A DNA stretch of 64,000 bases from Sphingosinicella ginsenosidimutans (GTDB lineage: Bacteria; Pseudomonadota; Alphaproteobacteria; Sphingomonadales; Sphingomonadaceae), in contig NZ_VOQQ01000001.1 of the NCBI RefSeq assembly GCF_007995055.1, forward strand, positions 1,116,001 to 1,180,000. Direction: 5' to 3'. The notes beneath the pieces were generated by a model. It saw only the letters and a list, made by a program, of their open reading frames with translations. It ran no database searches and was not told where the DNA came from. Made by a program: the position numbers and the translations under genes. This document shows positions 1 through 8,577 of the stretch, in pieces. Every line of letters begins with the position of its first letter. Within the stretch, counting starts at the first letter, position 1.

Positions 1-1
1 C

Positions 2-175
2 GCAGCCGCTGCCGATGACGGCGCGTTTCGGCCCGGCCTGCGCGTGACCCTGCTGCTCGGCGGCGGAGTCGAGCGCCGGGGCCTGCTCTGCTGGTCCAGG
101 GAAGGGCGGGCGGCGTTGCGGCCTTGCGAGCCGGTGCCCGCCCTGTTCGCCGCTATCCGACCTGAATCAGCCTGA
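2..175 (+). CDS. C-terminal fragment of a PilZ-like protein (cut by window start)
   Basis: An open frame enters from the left edge and stops with TGA at 173-175, giving about 57 residues. The segment GLRVTLLLGGGVERRGLLCW followed by REGRAALRPCEPV resembles the last strands of PilZ domains (a Gly-x-x-Val-x-Leu strand, then a 'Gly-x-x-x-Trp' strand and a Gly-Arg-x-x-Leu strand before a final Glu-Pro). The N-terminal c-di-GMP-binding RxxxR part would lie outside the window. Its last 23 bases overlap the convergent lipoprotein gene. The family call rests on a short fragment and could be wrong. Confidence 0.42.
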   Translation, partial: AAAADDGAFRPGLRVTLLLGGGVERRGLLCWSREGRAALRPCEPVPALFAAIRPESA

Positions 176-620
176 TGCTCGCGATCCGGCGGCCGCCGCA
201 ATAGACTTCGGCGGTGCGATAGGGCGAAACGCCGGCGCGCTGGTAGCGGGCGACATCGGTGACGGCCGCGCCAGCCGCCGGCGACAAGGTCAGATCGAAG
301 GCGATCGTGCCGGGGCCGGAGGCGCGCCGCTCGGTCAGCGTCGGCCGGAAGCCCGCCATCTGCAGGTCGACCCGGCCGGTAACGTTGAGCCGCCCGTTCT
401 CGATCGCGCCGATCCACTCGCGCGTCCGCTCGAACGGGCAGGGCGGGAGCGCCGGCGCGACGGTGCTGCCATCGAGGCTGGCGGCCGCCGCGGCGGCGCG
501 GTTGCCGGCCGGCGCGCCATTGCCGCCCGCTGCGCCATTGGCCAGCTCGGCCGATCCGCCATTGCTGCAGCCGGCCACCAGAAGCGCCAGCGCCCCCGGA
601 AATCCTCGCAACGCACCCAT
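153..620 (-). CDS. putative lipoprotein, unknown function
   Basis: This 155-residue protein starts with a short lipoprotein signal: MGALRGFPGALALLVAGC, with lipobox L-V-A-G-C, so Cys18 is the predicted lipidated residue. A low-complexity Ala/Gly/Asn linker follows to about residue 50, then a compact domain with a likely Cys pair (PPCPFERTREW and VYCGGRRI). I chose the ATG at 620 rather than an upstream ATG at 704 because AGGAGG lies just upstream and the signal peptide begins there. I do not recognise the C-terminal domain. It is probably anchored to the inner or outer membrane, facing the periplasm. Confidence 0.8.
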   Translation of the reverse strand: MGALRGFPGALALLVAGCSNGGSAELANGAAGGNGAPAGNRAAAAAASLDGSTVAPALPPCPFERTREWIGAIENGRLNVTGRVDLQMAGFRPTLTERRASGPGTIAFDLTLSPAAGAAVTDVARYQRAGVSPYRTAEVYCGGRRIASIRLIQVG

Positions 621-775
621 CCCTCGCCTCCTCGGCCACTTGTCCAGGCATAGCCAACGAATCGCTGGCGGGTTCCCTCCCGGCGCCTCGCCTGTGCGCC
701 GCAACGCATCGCATCGGCCGGTCGGAGCCGTCCATGCGGCACGAAGCCTTAACCGTCCAGCGCTAGAGCGGTGCG

Positions 776-985
776 ATGTTCGGGCCGAGCCTTACCTCGA
801 TCTTCCGCAGCCGATGGATGGCGCTGATCTGGGCCGCGATGGTGATCTGGTTCGCGGTGGACGTCGCCGGCTCCGCACCGAATCCTTCGGCCAACCGCTC
901 GATCGCCGCGACCGCCGACGCGACTGGCGCCCCGGTGGCGAACGAGGATGTCGCGGCGCTGCGCCGGTTCACGCAAGGGCACTGA
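776..985 (+). CDS. small single-pass membrane protein, unknown function
   Basis: A 69-residue protein with basic-aromatic N-terminus MFGPSLTSIFRSRWMALIWA and one hydrophobic segment at about residues 15-33, followed by a polar Ala/Asn-rich tail. Small proteins with this 'FGPS-x-x-SIFRSRW' beginning are, as I recall, common in sphingomonads, which supports it being real, but no function is known to me. No strong ribosome binding site is visible. It stands alone between the divergently oriented lipoprotein gene and the OsmC gene. The positive residues before the membrane segment suggest an N-in orientation. Confidence 0.68.
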   Translation: MFGPSLTSIFRSRWMALIWAAMVIWFAVDVAGSAPNPSANRSIAATADATGAPVANEDVAALRRFTQGH

Positions 986-1048
986 TCGCTCACCATCGCT
1001 CGCACCCGCGTGCAATTCGTGCCATTGGCGGCGCAGCGAGGTGACAGC

Positions 1049-1552
1049 ATGGTTTCGAACCCCACCGATACGACCGGCCGCGTGATCGCGCGTCCCACAG
1101 GAAAGGGCCGCTTCCAGGCCGAGATCGAGGTGCGCGGCGGCGCGATCCTGGCCGACGAGCCGGTGAATGTGGGCGGCGACGCCAGCGGCCCGACGCCCTA
1201 TGAACTGCTTTCCGCGGCGCTGGCGGCCTGCACGGCGATGACGATCCGCCTCTATGGACAGCGCAAGAACCTCACGCTGCCGACCTTTCGCGTCGAGGCC
1301 GCCCACCAGGTCGTGCCGGCCGACGGCGCCGGCGATGCGCCGCATGACCGGTTTGAACGACATATCGTGTTCGACGGCCCGATACCCGCCGAAATCAAGG
1401 AAAGGGTGCTCGACATCGCCGGGAAATGCCCCGTGCATCGCACGCTGATGCGGGGATTCGAGATCGTCACCAGTGCCGATGGCGCCGATTACGCGAATGG
1501 CGATGCGCCGCGCCGGCATGCCGACGACATGATCGCCACCGCCGACGCGTAG
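1049..1552 (+). CDS. OsmC-family peroxiredoxin-like protein
   Basis: A 167-residue OsmC/Ohr superfamily protein. Members reduce organic or fatty-acid hydroperoxides with a cysteine pair. Both cysteines are present: Cys61 in the helix segment ELLSAALAACTAMT and Cys127 in IAGKCPVHRTL. The GPTPYELL segment before the first Cys is the usual family motif. The subgroup resembles YhfA-type OsmC more than Ohr. The start at 1049 is preferred over an in-frame ATG at 1010, because gaggtg lies 5-10 bases upstream and the shorter N-terminus matches family length. It is followed 63 bases later by the isoaspartyl peptidase gene on the same strand. Confidence 0.9.
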   Translation: MVSNPTDTTGRVIARPTGKGRFQAEIEVRGGAILADEPVNVGGDASGPTPYELLSAALAACTAMTIRLYGQRKNLTLPTFRVEAAHQVVPADGAGDAPHDRFERHIVFDGPIPAEIKERVLDIAGKCPVHRTLMRGFEIVTSADGADYANGDAPRRHADDMIATADA

Positions 1553-1615
1553 CGGGGCGCTTGGCCAGATCCGGCCCGCGGCCTATAGCACGGGCCGCAA
1601 AGGAGAATTCTTGCA

Positions 1616-2593
1616 ATGACGACGGAGAACGGCGCGACGCGCGCGTGGCGACTGGTCGTGCATGGAGGCGCCGGCCGGTTCGAGCGCGATGCCATCGGGG
1701 CCGAGCAGGAGGCGGGAATCCGCGCCGGGCTCAGTCGCGCCCTGGCCGAAGGCGGGGCGGTGCTGGCCGGAGGCGGCGCTGCGATCGACGCGGTCGAGGT
1801 CGCGGTGCGGGTGCTCGAGGACGATCCCAATTTCAATGCCGGCCGCGGCGCCGTGCTCGATTATGACGGCCGGGTCGAGCTGGATGCCGCGATCATGGAA
1901 GGCGCGTCCCGACGCGCCGGCGCGATCGCGGGCGTATCGCGCAGCCGCCATCCGGTCAGCGTCGCACGGCGCGTGATGGAGGCGAGCCCCCACGCGTTCC
2001 TCCGCGGCGACGGCGCCGATCAATTTTCGTGCGAGCAGGGTCTGGAGCAGGTGGCGAATGACTGGTTCGTCACCCTCGAACGCCGCCGGCAGCTCGACGA
2101 GCTGCGCGCGCGGGGCGACGCTGGCGCGTTCGATGCGGATCTCAAATATGGCACGGTCGGGGCGGTCGCGCTCGATCAGGCAGGCCATGTCGCCGCCGCG
2201 ACCTCGACCGGCGGTCTCACCGGAAAGCGTTGGGGCCGGATCGGCGATTCGCCGGTGATCGGCGCCGGGACCTATGCCGACGATCGGGCCGCGGCGGTGT
2301 CGGCGACCGGAAGCGGGGAGCAGTTCCTGCGCGTCGGGGCCGCCCATGAAATCTGCGCGCGCATCCGCCTGCTCGGCGAAGCGCCCCAGGCGGCCGCGGA
2401 TGCGGTGATGGGCGAAGTAGGCGCGCTTGGCGGCGCCGGCGGCGTGATCGTCGTGACGCCGACGGGCGAGGCAATCTTCAGCTTCACCACCCCGGGAATG
2501 TATCGCGGCGAAGCCTCGCCCGCCGGCCACACGACCGCGCTCTACCGCGACGAGGTTCACGGGTCCGACCTTCGCCGCCTGGCCCTCCCCTAA
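1616..2593 (+). CDS. iaaA: isoaspartyl peptidase / L-asparaginase (Ntn hydrolase)
   Basis: A plant-type asparaginase of 325 residues, in the family that hydrolyses L-asparagine and beta-aspartyl dipeptides from isomerised proteins. Family signatures are present: HGGAG at 16-20, NAGRGAVL at 74-81, and the autocleavage site DLKYGTVGAVALD, where Thr180 would become the N-terminal nucleophile of the beta subunit. The substrate-loop sequence GGLTGKRWGRIGDSPVIGAG is typical. Length agrees with the family (about 310-330). An AAAGGAG-like stretch lies before the ATG. Its TAA stop shares bases with the TAG stop of the convergent small gene. Confidence 0.93.
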   Translation: MTTENGATRAWRLVVHGGAGRFERDAIGAEQEAGIRAGLSRALAEGGAVLAGGGAAIDAVEVAVRVLEDDPNFNAGRGAVLDYDGRVELDAAIMEGASRRAGAIAGVSRSRHPVSVARRVMEASPHAFLRGDGADQFSCEQGLEQVANDWFVTLERRRQLDELRARGDAGAFDADLKYGTVGAVALDQAGHVAAATSTGGLTGKRWGRIGDSPVIGAGTYADDRAAAVSATGSGEQFLRVGAAHEICARIRLLGEAPQAAADAVMGEVGALGGAGGVIVVTPTGEAIFSFTTPGMYRGEASPAGHTTALYRDEVHGSDLRRLALP

Positions 2594-2829
2594 GCCGCGA
2601 CGCTTTCGAAGAAGCCGATCAGGCGGTCCATCCGCTCGATGATCTGGCGTTGGCGGTTGGCGCTTTTGTCGGTGATGTCTCGCGAGGGCGCGTCGGCGCT
2701 TTCGGCGGCCTGGAAGGTCCAGCCCTCCTCCTCGATCCGGCGGAGCATCTCGACCGCGCGATCGCGCTCGTCGCGCAGCAGGGCGATCGCGTCGTTCGTC
2801 CCAAGTCGTCCGGGCAATTCGGCGGCCAT
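2590..2829 (-). CDS. small hypothetical protein
   Basis: A 79-residue, mostly helical and charged protein (RDERDRAVEMLRRIEEEGW, then a C-terminal NRQRQIIERMDRLIGFFESV). It lies directly behind the ABC permease gene on the same strand, with 62 bases between them. I do not recognise a family. Its stop codon overlaps the convergent isoaspartyl peptidase stop by four bases. The frame also continues upstream as a long shadow of the permease gene. I start it at the first in-frame ATG after that gene ends, and no good ribosome binding site supports this choice. Confidence 0.55.
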   Translation of the reverse strand: MAAELPGRLGTNDAIALLRDERDRAVEMLRRIEEEGWTFQAAESADAPSRDITDKSANRQRQIIERMDRLIGFFESVAA

Positions 2830-2891
2830 CGCGCCATCATAACCCGGGACGCCGCGCGAGGCGAGACCGGGCGGGACTGAGAGGGCCTGCG

Positions 2892-4139
2892 CTATCCGGC
2901 CCCGCCGGCGCGCCAGGCCTTCAGATCGAACAGGCTGCCGGGCGATCCCGATTTCATCACCGTGCGCTGGAAGAGCCGTGAGGAGATGCGGACGATGACC
3001 ACGATCCACGCCAATTGCCAGAGCAGTGCAAGCAGATGCGGCCACAGGCTGTCCGACATCGAGGCATAGCCGACCATCGCCATCGGTGAACTGAAGGGCA
3101 CGAGCCAGGCCGCCCATCCCATCCATCCGGCGTCGCTTCCCGTTGCATTGATCGCGAGCAGGAAGACGAGAAGCTGGAGCATCGTCACCGGCATCGAGAT
3201 CGTCTGGATCTCGCGCACGCTGCTCGCCTGCGCGCCGATGCCGAGGAAAAGCGAGCCAAGCAGCATGAAGTTGGTCGCGTAATAGACGATGATCAGCACG
3301 ATGAAGGCCGGCCAGCCGACCGCGGGCGACACATCCGGCAGGTTCACCCAATCCGACACGACTTGCGAAAACAGATAGGCGACACCGCCGATCGAGCCCC
3401 AGACGATGAGGCCGACGGTCGAGATGGCGAGCATCGCGAACAGCTTGCCGAGGAAGATGGAGTCGAGCGGCACCGCCGCGGCGAGCACTTCGATCACCTT
3501 GTTCGATTTCTCCTCGACCAGGGTCGACAGGAGCAGGGTCGCGAGAAGAACGGTGACCATGAAGATAAGGGTCTGCCCGCCTCGCGCGAACTGGCGACGG
3601 AGCATCTGGAGGTTGCCGGCGGCGGCGGCGGTGACGACGCGCTGCACCGGAACCGACCGGAAATCCCGATGCCCGGCGGCGATGGTGGACATCTGCCGCG
3701 CATCGTCGATCACGAGCTGGAGCCGCCGGGCGACGAACTGGTCCGCGCGGCGCGGGCCGGTGAGCACCGGATGATCGAGCGTTCCGCTCAGCACCGCCGA
3801 ATAATTGCCCTCGACGTCCGCGAGCAACTGGCTCACCTGGGCGCCGACATGCTCCGCCGGCTCCACCGGGCGCAGCGCCGGGAAGGCCTGTTCGGACGTG
3901 CCGGCGACGAGCCGGTCGCGGGCATCCATGATCGCCTGCGTGGTGGCGCTGTCGGCGACGAGCGCCACGACCGGCTGCAACGCCGCCGCCTCGCGCCGCG
4001 CCGACATCGTGCTGACGAGAAGGGTGAAGGCGACGACGATCAGCGGCGCCAGCAGGAACAGGACGAAGGTGCGCGACCAGACGGTGGCGACGAAATCCCT
4101 GCGTGCGATGACCCACGCCGCTTCCCACAGGCTCATCAT
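2892..4139 (-). CDS. ABC-2 type exporter permease (NatB-like)
   Basis: A 415-residue membrane protein with the ABC-2 export layout. There is one N-terminal membrane segment at about 22-42 (FVLFLLAPLIVVAFTLL), a large extracytoplasmic domain to about residue 185, then a block of hydrophobic segments to about residue 390. It resembles NatB-type permeases that pair with NatA ATPases for sodium or drug export, but the substrate cannot be read from sequence. Its ATG overlaps the stop of the upstream ATPase gene (ATGATGA), so the two are translationally coupled and surely form one transporter. Confidence 0.9.
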   Translation of the reverse strand: MMSLWEAAWVIARRDFVATVWSRTFVLFLLAPLIVVAFTLLVSTMSARREAAALQPVVALVADSATTQAIMDARDRLVAGTSEQAFPALRPVEPAEHVGAQVSQLLADVEGNYSAVLSGTLDHPVLTGPRRADQFVARRLQLVIDDARQMSTIAAGHRDFRSVPVQRVVTAAAAGNLQMLRRQFARGGQTLIFMVTVLLATLLLSTLVEEKSNKVIEVLAAAVPLDSIFLGKLFAMLAISTVGLIVWGSIGGVAYLFSQVVSDWVNLPDVSPAVGWPAFIVLIIVYYATNFMLLGSLFLGIGAQASSVREIQTISMPVTMLQLLVFLLAINATGSDAGWMGWAAWLVPFSSPMAMVGYASMSDSLWPHLLALLWQLAWIVVIVRISSRLFQRTVMKSGSPGSLFDLKAWRAGGAG

Positions 4140-5077
4140 GCCGCGATCTCCAGCCCGTTCTCGCCGGACCTGGTCGCCGGCGCGGACGGCCCGGCGATGG
4201 CGACGAAGGCGTCGTGCAGACCCGGCCGCTCGATCGACAATTGCTCGATGCCGGCGCCGCCGTCGATCAGCGCCTTCAGCAGCGGCTCGATCCCGCCGGC
4301 CGGCAGCTCGAATTCGAACAGGCCCCCGTCCTGGACCGTGCCCGCGGGCAAAGCGGCGCGCCAGGCGCCGTCGCTCGCGCGCGTCTTCAACCGAACATGC
4401 GGGCGCAGACGATCGCGCGCCTCGGTGACGCGCCCTTCGAACCGCACCTCACCGGCGGCGATGATCGCGATCCGCTCGCACAGACGCTCGGCATGGTGGA
4501 TGACATGGGTGGAAAAGATCACCGTCGTGCCGGCCGCCGCTTCCTCGCGGATCATATGTTCGAGCCGGCCCTGGTTGATCGCGTCGAGCCCGGAGAAAGG
4601 CTCGTCGAGGACGATCAGGCGCGGCTTGTGGACGATGGTGCCGAACAGCTGGATCGTCTGCGCCATTCCCTTGGACAGGCTCTTGATCGGCTTGTCGACA
4701 TAGGCGCCGAGATCGTTCTCGCGCAGCAGGATCTCGGCGCGCTTGCGGCCGACGTCCAGCGGCAGGCCGCGCAGCGCGCCCATGAAGGCGATGGCGTCGC
4801 GAGTCGTCATGGCCGGGTAAAGGCCGCGCTCCTCGGGGAGATAGCCGACGATCTTCGCCGCCTCGAGCGGGCGTTCGTGGCCGAGCAGGCTGCGCGTGCC
4901 CCGGTCCGGCTCGATGATTCCGAGCAGCATCCTGAGCGTCGTCGTCTTGCCGGCGCCGTTCAGTCCCAATATGCCGTAAATGGCGCCTTCCGGGACGGCG
5001 ATGTCGATGCCCCGGACGGCGGGCTTGCCCTCGAACGACTTGAAAAGCCCCCGCGCCTCGATCGCCAAATTGCTCAC
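4136..5077 (-). CDS. ABC exporter ATP-binding subunit (NatA-like)
   Basis: A 313-residue ABC ATPase with Walker A GLNGAGKT at 38-45, signature LSKGMAQ at 134-140 (the 'LSKGM' form is common in NatA-type proteins), Walker B LIVLDEP at 154-160, and a switch His in FSTHVIHH. A C-terminal extension of about 90 residues follows the ATPase core, as in NatA/CcmA exporters. It energises the permease encoded immediately downstream. The gene is divergent from queG with only 53 bases between the two starts, so the promoters must overlap there. Confidence 0.93.
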   Translation of the reverse strand: MSNLAIEARGLFKSFEGKPAVRGIDIAVPEGAIYGILGLNGAGKTTTLRMLLGIIEPDRGTRSLLGHERPLEAAKIVGYLPEERGLYPAMTTRDAIAFMGALRGLPLDVGRKRAEILLRENDLGAYVDKPIKSLSKGMAQTIQLFGTIVHKPRLIVLDEPFSGLDAINQGRLEHMIREEAAAGTTVIFSTHVIHHAERLCERIAIIAAGEVRFEGRVTEARDRLRPHVRLKTRASDGAWRAALPAGTVQDGGLFEFELPAGGIEPLLKALIDGGAGIEQLSIERPGLHDAFVAIAGPSAPATRSGENGLEIAA

Positions 5078-5130
5078 TTACGCTCTTGCAACCCCCGCAC
5101 AAAGTAAAGCGCGATTAAGCGGAGAATAGA

Positions 5131-6189
5131 TTGGAAAGCAAGCACAGGCTTCGCGAAGACCTCCGCCGATCGGCCGAAGAACTGGGCTTTTGCGCGTTCG
5201 GAATCGCGCGCGCCGATGCCGCGCCGAAAGCCGGCGAGCGGTTGCGCCAATGGCTGGCCGAGGGCTGCCATGGCGACATGGTCTGGATGGAGGAGACGGC
5301 CGTGCGGCGAGCCGCTCCCCGCGCGCTGTGGCCGGACGTCCGCAGCGTCGTCGCGCTCGGGATGAGCTATGCGCCGGCCGCGGATCCGCTGGCGCTCGCC
5401 GACGCGCGCGATCGCGGCCGGATTTCGGTCTACGCCCAGGGCGCGGACTATCATGACCTGGTCAAGAAGGCGCTGAAGGCGCTCGCCCGCCGGCTGATCG
5501 AGCTTGCCGGGGGCGAGCTCAAGGTGTTTGTCGATACCGCCCCGGTCATGGAAAAGCCGCTTGCTGAGGCGGCCGGCATCGGCTGGCAGGGCAAGCACAC
5601 CAATCTCGTCAGCCGCGCGGACGGAAGCTGGCTCTTCCTCGGCGCGCTCTACACCTCGCTCGATCTCGCGACCGACGCGCCGCACGCCGCGCGCTGCGGC
5701 TCGTGCACGGCCTGCCTCGCCGCCTGCCCGACCGACGCCTTTCCGGCCCCGTTCCGGCTCGATGCGCGGCGCTGCATTTCCTACCTCACGATCGAGCACA
5801 AGGGCCCGATCCCCGAGGAATTCCGGGCCGCGATCGGCAATCGCATCTATGGCTGCGACGATTGCCTGGCCGTGTGCCCCTGGAACCGGTTCGCGGATGC
5901 CGCGCGCGCCAACCGCGCCTTCCTGCCCCGGGCCGAGCTTGCCGCGCCGGCGCTCGCCGATCTGCTCGATCTCGACGACGCGGGTTTCCGCCAGGTCTTC
6001 GCGGGATCGCCGATCAAGCGGATCGGCCGCAATCGGATAGTCCGCAACGCCGCGATCGCCGCGGGCAATAGCGGCCGCCCGGACCTCGTTCCCGCCCTTC
6101 GCAAGCTGGTCGGCGATCCCGACCCGGTCGTCGCCGAAGCCGCCGCCTGGGCGCTGGCGCGGCTCAGCGCGCCTGCGGCCGGCGGCTGA
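5131..6189 (+). CDS. queG: epoxyqueuosine reductase
   Basis: QueG performs the last step of queuosine biosynthesis on tRNA, reducing epoxyqueuosine with cobalamin and two 4Fe-4S clusters. The 352-residue protein has the catalytic VDTAPVMEK segment (Asp135), the first cluster motif with Cys189, Cys192, Cys195 and Cys199 (CGSCTACLAACP), Cys215, and the second motif with Cys242, Cys245 and Cys249 (CDDCLAVCP). A HEAT-like C-terminus (residues about 300-345) matches tRNA-binding in the family. The start codon is TTG, preceded by GGAG seven bases upstream; no ATG fits the conserved N-terminus. It is cytoplasmic. Confidence 0.95.
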   Translation: MESKHRLREDLRRSAEELGFCAFGIARADAAPKAGERLRQWLAEGCHGDMVWMEETAVRRAAPRALWPDVRSVVALGMSYAPAADPLALADARDRGRISVYAQGADYHDLVKKALKALARRLIELAGGELKVFVDTAPVMEKPLAEAAGIGWQGKHTNLVSRADGSWLFLGALYTSLDLATDAPHAARCGSCTACLAACPTDAFPAPFRLDARRCISYLTIEHKGPIPEEFRAAIGNRIYGCDDCLAVCPWNRFADAARANRAFLPRAELAAPALADLLDLDDAGFRQVFAGSPIKRIGRNRIVRNAAIAAGNSGRPDLVPALRKLVGDPDPVVAEAAAWALARLSAPAAGG

Positions 6190-6562
6190 GCGCCGCGACG
6201 CAGGACGCGCGGTCCATCTCCCGCCCGTCGGGCAGGCGCGCGTCGACATGGGTGACGATCGGCTCGCCGCCGCCGCGCGGCGGATAGAGATAGGCGTCGA
6301 GCACGCAGACCGGGCTCAGGAACTGGAGCTTGCGCGCCGGCCCCTCGCGCGAATCGAGCTGCGCGGGGCCGAATTCATCGACCAGTACGCGCGCCGTGCG
6401 GCCGATCACCGTTTCGAGCCCGGCGCGCGGATAAGGCTGCGGCTCGGGTGGCGGGGCGGTCGGCCGCACCGGCGCCGGACGAGGTGTCTGCGGCACGCAG
6501 GCGCCGAGCGCGAGCGCGCCGAGCAGCCAGAAATGAGCGCGCCGATCGGGGTTCCTGTCCAT
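6164..6562 (-). CDS. putative lipoprotein, proline-rich linker
   Basis: A 132-residue protein with a lipoprotein signal: MDRNPDRRAHFWLLGALALG ending in lipobox L-G-A-C (Cys22). A Pro-rich linker spans about 24-45. The compact C-terminal domain has two cysteines (FLSPVCVLDAYLYPP and DRASCVAAL). Unknown function. The 3' end overlaps the convergent queG gene by 26 bases. An AGGCGG-like sequence upstream of the ATG may serve as ribosome binding site. It is separated from the next gene by a 98-base divergent gap. Confidence 0.72.
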   Translation of the reverse strand: MDRNPDRRAHFWLLGALALGACVPQTPRPAPVRPTAPPPEPQPYPRAGLETVIGRTARVLVDEFGPAQLDSREGPARKLQFLSPVCVLDAYLYPPRGGGEPIVTHVDARLPDGREMDRASCVAALSRRPQAR

Positions 6563-6660
6563 CGCCGCCTAGAATCACGGAACGGCGGTCTCGGCAAGGG
6601 CGGCGGCGTCGGCGTGCGGCCGGACTCCCCAGGACCGCGTTCACGCGATAGGAAACCGGA

Positions 6661-7080
6661 ATGAGCCTTCCACCCTTCCACCTCGCCTTTCCAGTCCACG
6701 ATCTCGGCGCCGCGCGCGCTTTCTACGGCGGGCTGCTGGGATGCCCCGAAGGCCGCAGCGCCGAAAGCTGGGTCGATTTCGACTTTTTCGGGCACCAGAT
6801 CGTCGCGCACCTCGCGCCAGAAGGCGCCGCACGTCGCCACGAAAATCCGGTCGACGGACATGATGTCCCGGTTCCGCATTTCGGCGCGGTGCTGACGATG
6901 GAGGACTGGAAGCAACTCGCCGCGCGACTTCGCGAGGCGGGCACTGGGTTCGTGATCGAACCGACGATCCGCTTTGCCGGATCGACCGGCGAACAGGCGA
7001 CGATGTTCTTCACCGATCCATCCGGAAACGCGATCGAGATAAAGGCCATGCGCAATCCGGACGATCTTTTTCGATCCTGA
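6661..7080 (+). CDS. VOC (glyoxalase/extradiol dioxygenase) family protein
   Basis: A 139-residue protein of the vicinal-oxygen-chelate fold, made of two beta-alpha-beta-beta-beta units. Candidate metal ligands are His7 ([11 protein letters not shown]), His73 (VPHFGAVL) and Glu126 (GNAIEIKAM), all at the usual positions. The family covers glyoxalases, dioxygenases and fosfomycin-type thiol transferases. The substrate is not predictable here and it should be called only by fold. AGGAAACCGG precedes the ATG. It is monocistronic in appearance, with a small hairpin 42 bases past the stop. Confidence 0.88.
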   Translation: MSLPPFHLAFPVHDLGAARAFYGGLLGCPEGRSAESWVDFDFFGHQIVAHLAPEGAARRHENPVDGHDVPVPHFGAVLTMEDWKQLAARLREAGTGFVIEPTIRFAGSTGEQATMFFTDPSGNAIEIKAMRNPDDLFRS

Positions 7081-7121
7081 TTAAGCGCATCAACTCGCGC
7101 ACCTGTTTCGGCGAAAGACTT

Positions 7122-7143
7122 CGCAAGCTCGACAGGGCTTGCG
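7122..7143. other. short inverted repeat (CGCAAGC / GCTTGCG)
   Basis: Seven-base arms at 7122-7128 and 7137-7143 flank an 8-base loop, in the gap between the VOC gene and the glycosyltransferase gene. It is followed by ATTTCCTTCC, which is not a proper T-run. It could be a weak terminator for the VOC gene or a leader hairpin of the next gene. Confidence 0.35.
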
Positions 7144-7191
7144 ATTTCCTTCCGTTTCGGATCATTTCATGTCCGGTTCCGGGGGGAATTC

Positions 7192-8577
7192 ATGGCGATC
7201 GGCGATCTGATCACGGCGGCAGCCGAAGTCGCATGGCGTGAAATCGCGCTGTTCGCAGCCGTCGGCTTCCTGTTTCTGGGAATCGGTGATCTCGTCGTCG
7301 ATTTCATCTGGATCGCGACTGTCCTCACCCGGCGGCTGCGGCGGCGCGGCGCGGCGCGGGCCTGCGCGGCAAGCCTCGCCGATCCAGCGGCGCCCGGCGC
7401 GATCGCGATCTTCGTGCCGGCCTGGGACGAATCGGCGGTGATCGGCCGGATGCTGGACCATGCGACGCGCATGTTCGCAGGCTTCGACCATCGGATCTAT
7501 GTCGGCTGCTATCCCAACGATCCGGCGACCATCGACGCAGTTCGCGCGCTCCGCGCACCATCGGTGCGGCTCGCGATCGGGCCGATGCCCGGGCCGACGA
7601 GCAAGGCCGATTGCCTCAATCGGCTCTGGGACGCCATGTGCGCCGACGAGGCGGCGGAAGGCCGGCGGTTCAAGGCTGTCGTTCTCCACGACGCGGAGGA
7701 TATCGTCCATTCAGCCGAGCTTCGCCTGTTCGACACGCTGATCGAGCGATTCGACCTCGTCCAGCTTCCGGTCCTGCCGCTGATCGATCCCAAGGCGCGA
7801 TGGATCGGCGCGCATTATGCCGACGAGTTCGCGGAAGCGCATGGCAAGGAGCTGGTGGTGCGCGAGGCGCTTGGCGCCGCGGTCCCCTCCGCCGGGGTCG
7901 GCTGTGCCATCGCGCGTACGGCGCTCGATCGGATGGCGAAAGCGCACGGAACCCCGTTCGATCCCGCCAGCCTGACCGAGGATTACGAGCTTGGCCTCCG
8001 GCTCGGCGCGATGGGCCATCCCGCCGCCTTCGTCCGGCTTCCGGTGGGCCCCGGCCGCCCGAGCGTCGCGACCAGGGGCTATTTTCCGGCCCGGCTTGCC
8101 GCGGCGGTGAACCAGAAGGCGCGCTGGATGGTCGGAATCGCGCTGGCTGGATGGGACCGGCTGGGCTGGACCGGCGGCCTTGCCGAACGCTGGATGCGGA
8201 TGCGCGACCGGCAGTCGGTCCTCGCCGCGCTGATCCTGCTCGCCGCTTATGCCGGGCTCGTGCTGTGGACCGTCCTGCTGCTGGTCGCGCTCGCCGGCGG
8301 GCCGCCAATCCACCCGATCCCGCCGATGCTCGGCCTGCTGATGGCGATCAATGGCGGCCTGCTCGCCTGGCGCCTTGCGATGCGCTTCGGGTTCGTGGCG
8401 CGCAGCTATGGCTGGCGCGAGGGGCTGCGCGCGATCCCGCGTGTCGTGATCGGCAATGCGATCGCGATGCTGGCCGCGCGGCGCGCGCTCGTCCTCTATG
8501 TCCGGTTCCGGCGGACGGGGGCCGCGGCGTGGGACAAGACCGCCCACGTCTTCCCGCACGAGCTGCCGGCGGAATGA
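7192..8577 (+). CDS. NfrB-like membrane glycosyltransferase (lacks C-terminal regulatory domain)
   Basis: A 461-residue GT2-fold transferase. It has an N-terminal membrane segment (about 18-45), a catalytic domain with HDAED at 166-170 (the DxD-type position), TEDYE at 262-266, QKARW at 308-312 (the processive-synthase QxxRW motif), and further membrane segments after about residue 340. It resembles the glycosyltransferase half of NfrB, the inner-membrane partner of NfrA used by phage N4 and involved in secreting a surface polysaccharide. E. coli NfrB is much longer, with a C-terminal MshEN-type c-di-GMP-binding part that is missing here. GGGGGG lies before the ATG. The stop overlaps the next start by four bases. 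Confidence 0.85.
   Translation: MAIGDLITAAAEVAWREIALFAAVGFLFLGIGDLVVDFIWIATVLTRRLRRRGAARACAASLADPAAPGAIAIFVPAWDESAVIGRMLDHATRMFAGFDHRIYVGCYPNDPATIDAVRALRAPSVRLAIGPMPGPTSKADCLNRLWDAMCADEAAEGRRFKAVVLHDAEDIVHSAELRLFDTLIERFDLVQLPVLPLIDPKARWIGAHYADEFAEAHGKELVVREALGAAVPSAGVGCAIARTALDRMAKAHGTPFDPASLTEDYELGLRLGAMGHPAAFVRLPVGPGRPSVATRGYFPARLAAAVNQKARWMVGIALAGWDRLGWTGGLAERWMRMRDRQSVLAALILLAAYAGLVLWTVLLLVALAGGPPIHPIPPMLGLLMAINGGLLAWRLAMRFGFVARSYGWREGLRAIPRVVIGNAIAMLAARRALVLYVRFRRTGAAAWDKTAHVFPHELPAE

Noticed and set aside
620..704. Longer N-terminus for the first lipoprotein
   Set aside because: It would bury the signal peptide behind 28 arginine-rich residues, while AGGAGG marks the ATG at 620.
749..756. 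CtrA half-site TTAACCGT before the small membrane protein
   Set aside because: A lone 8-base half-site with one mismatch is expected by chance in 64 kb.
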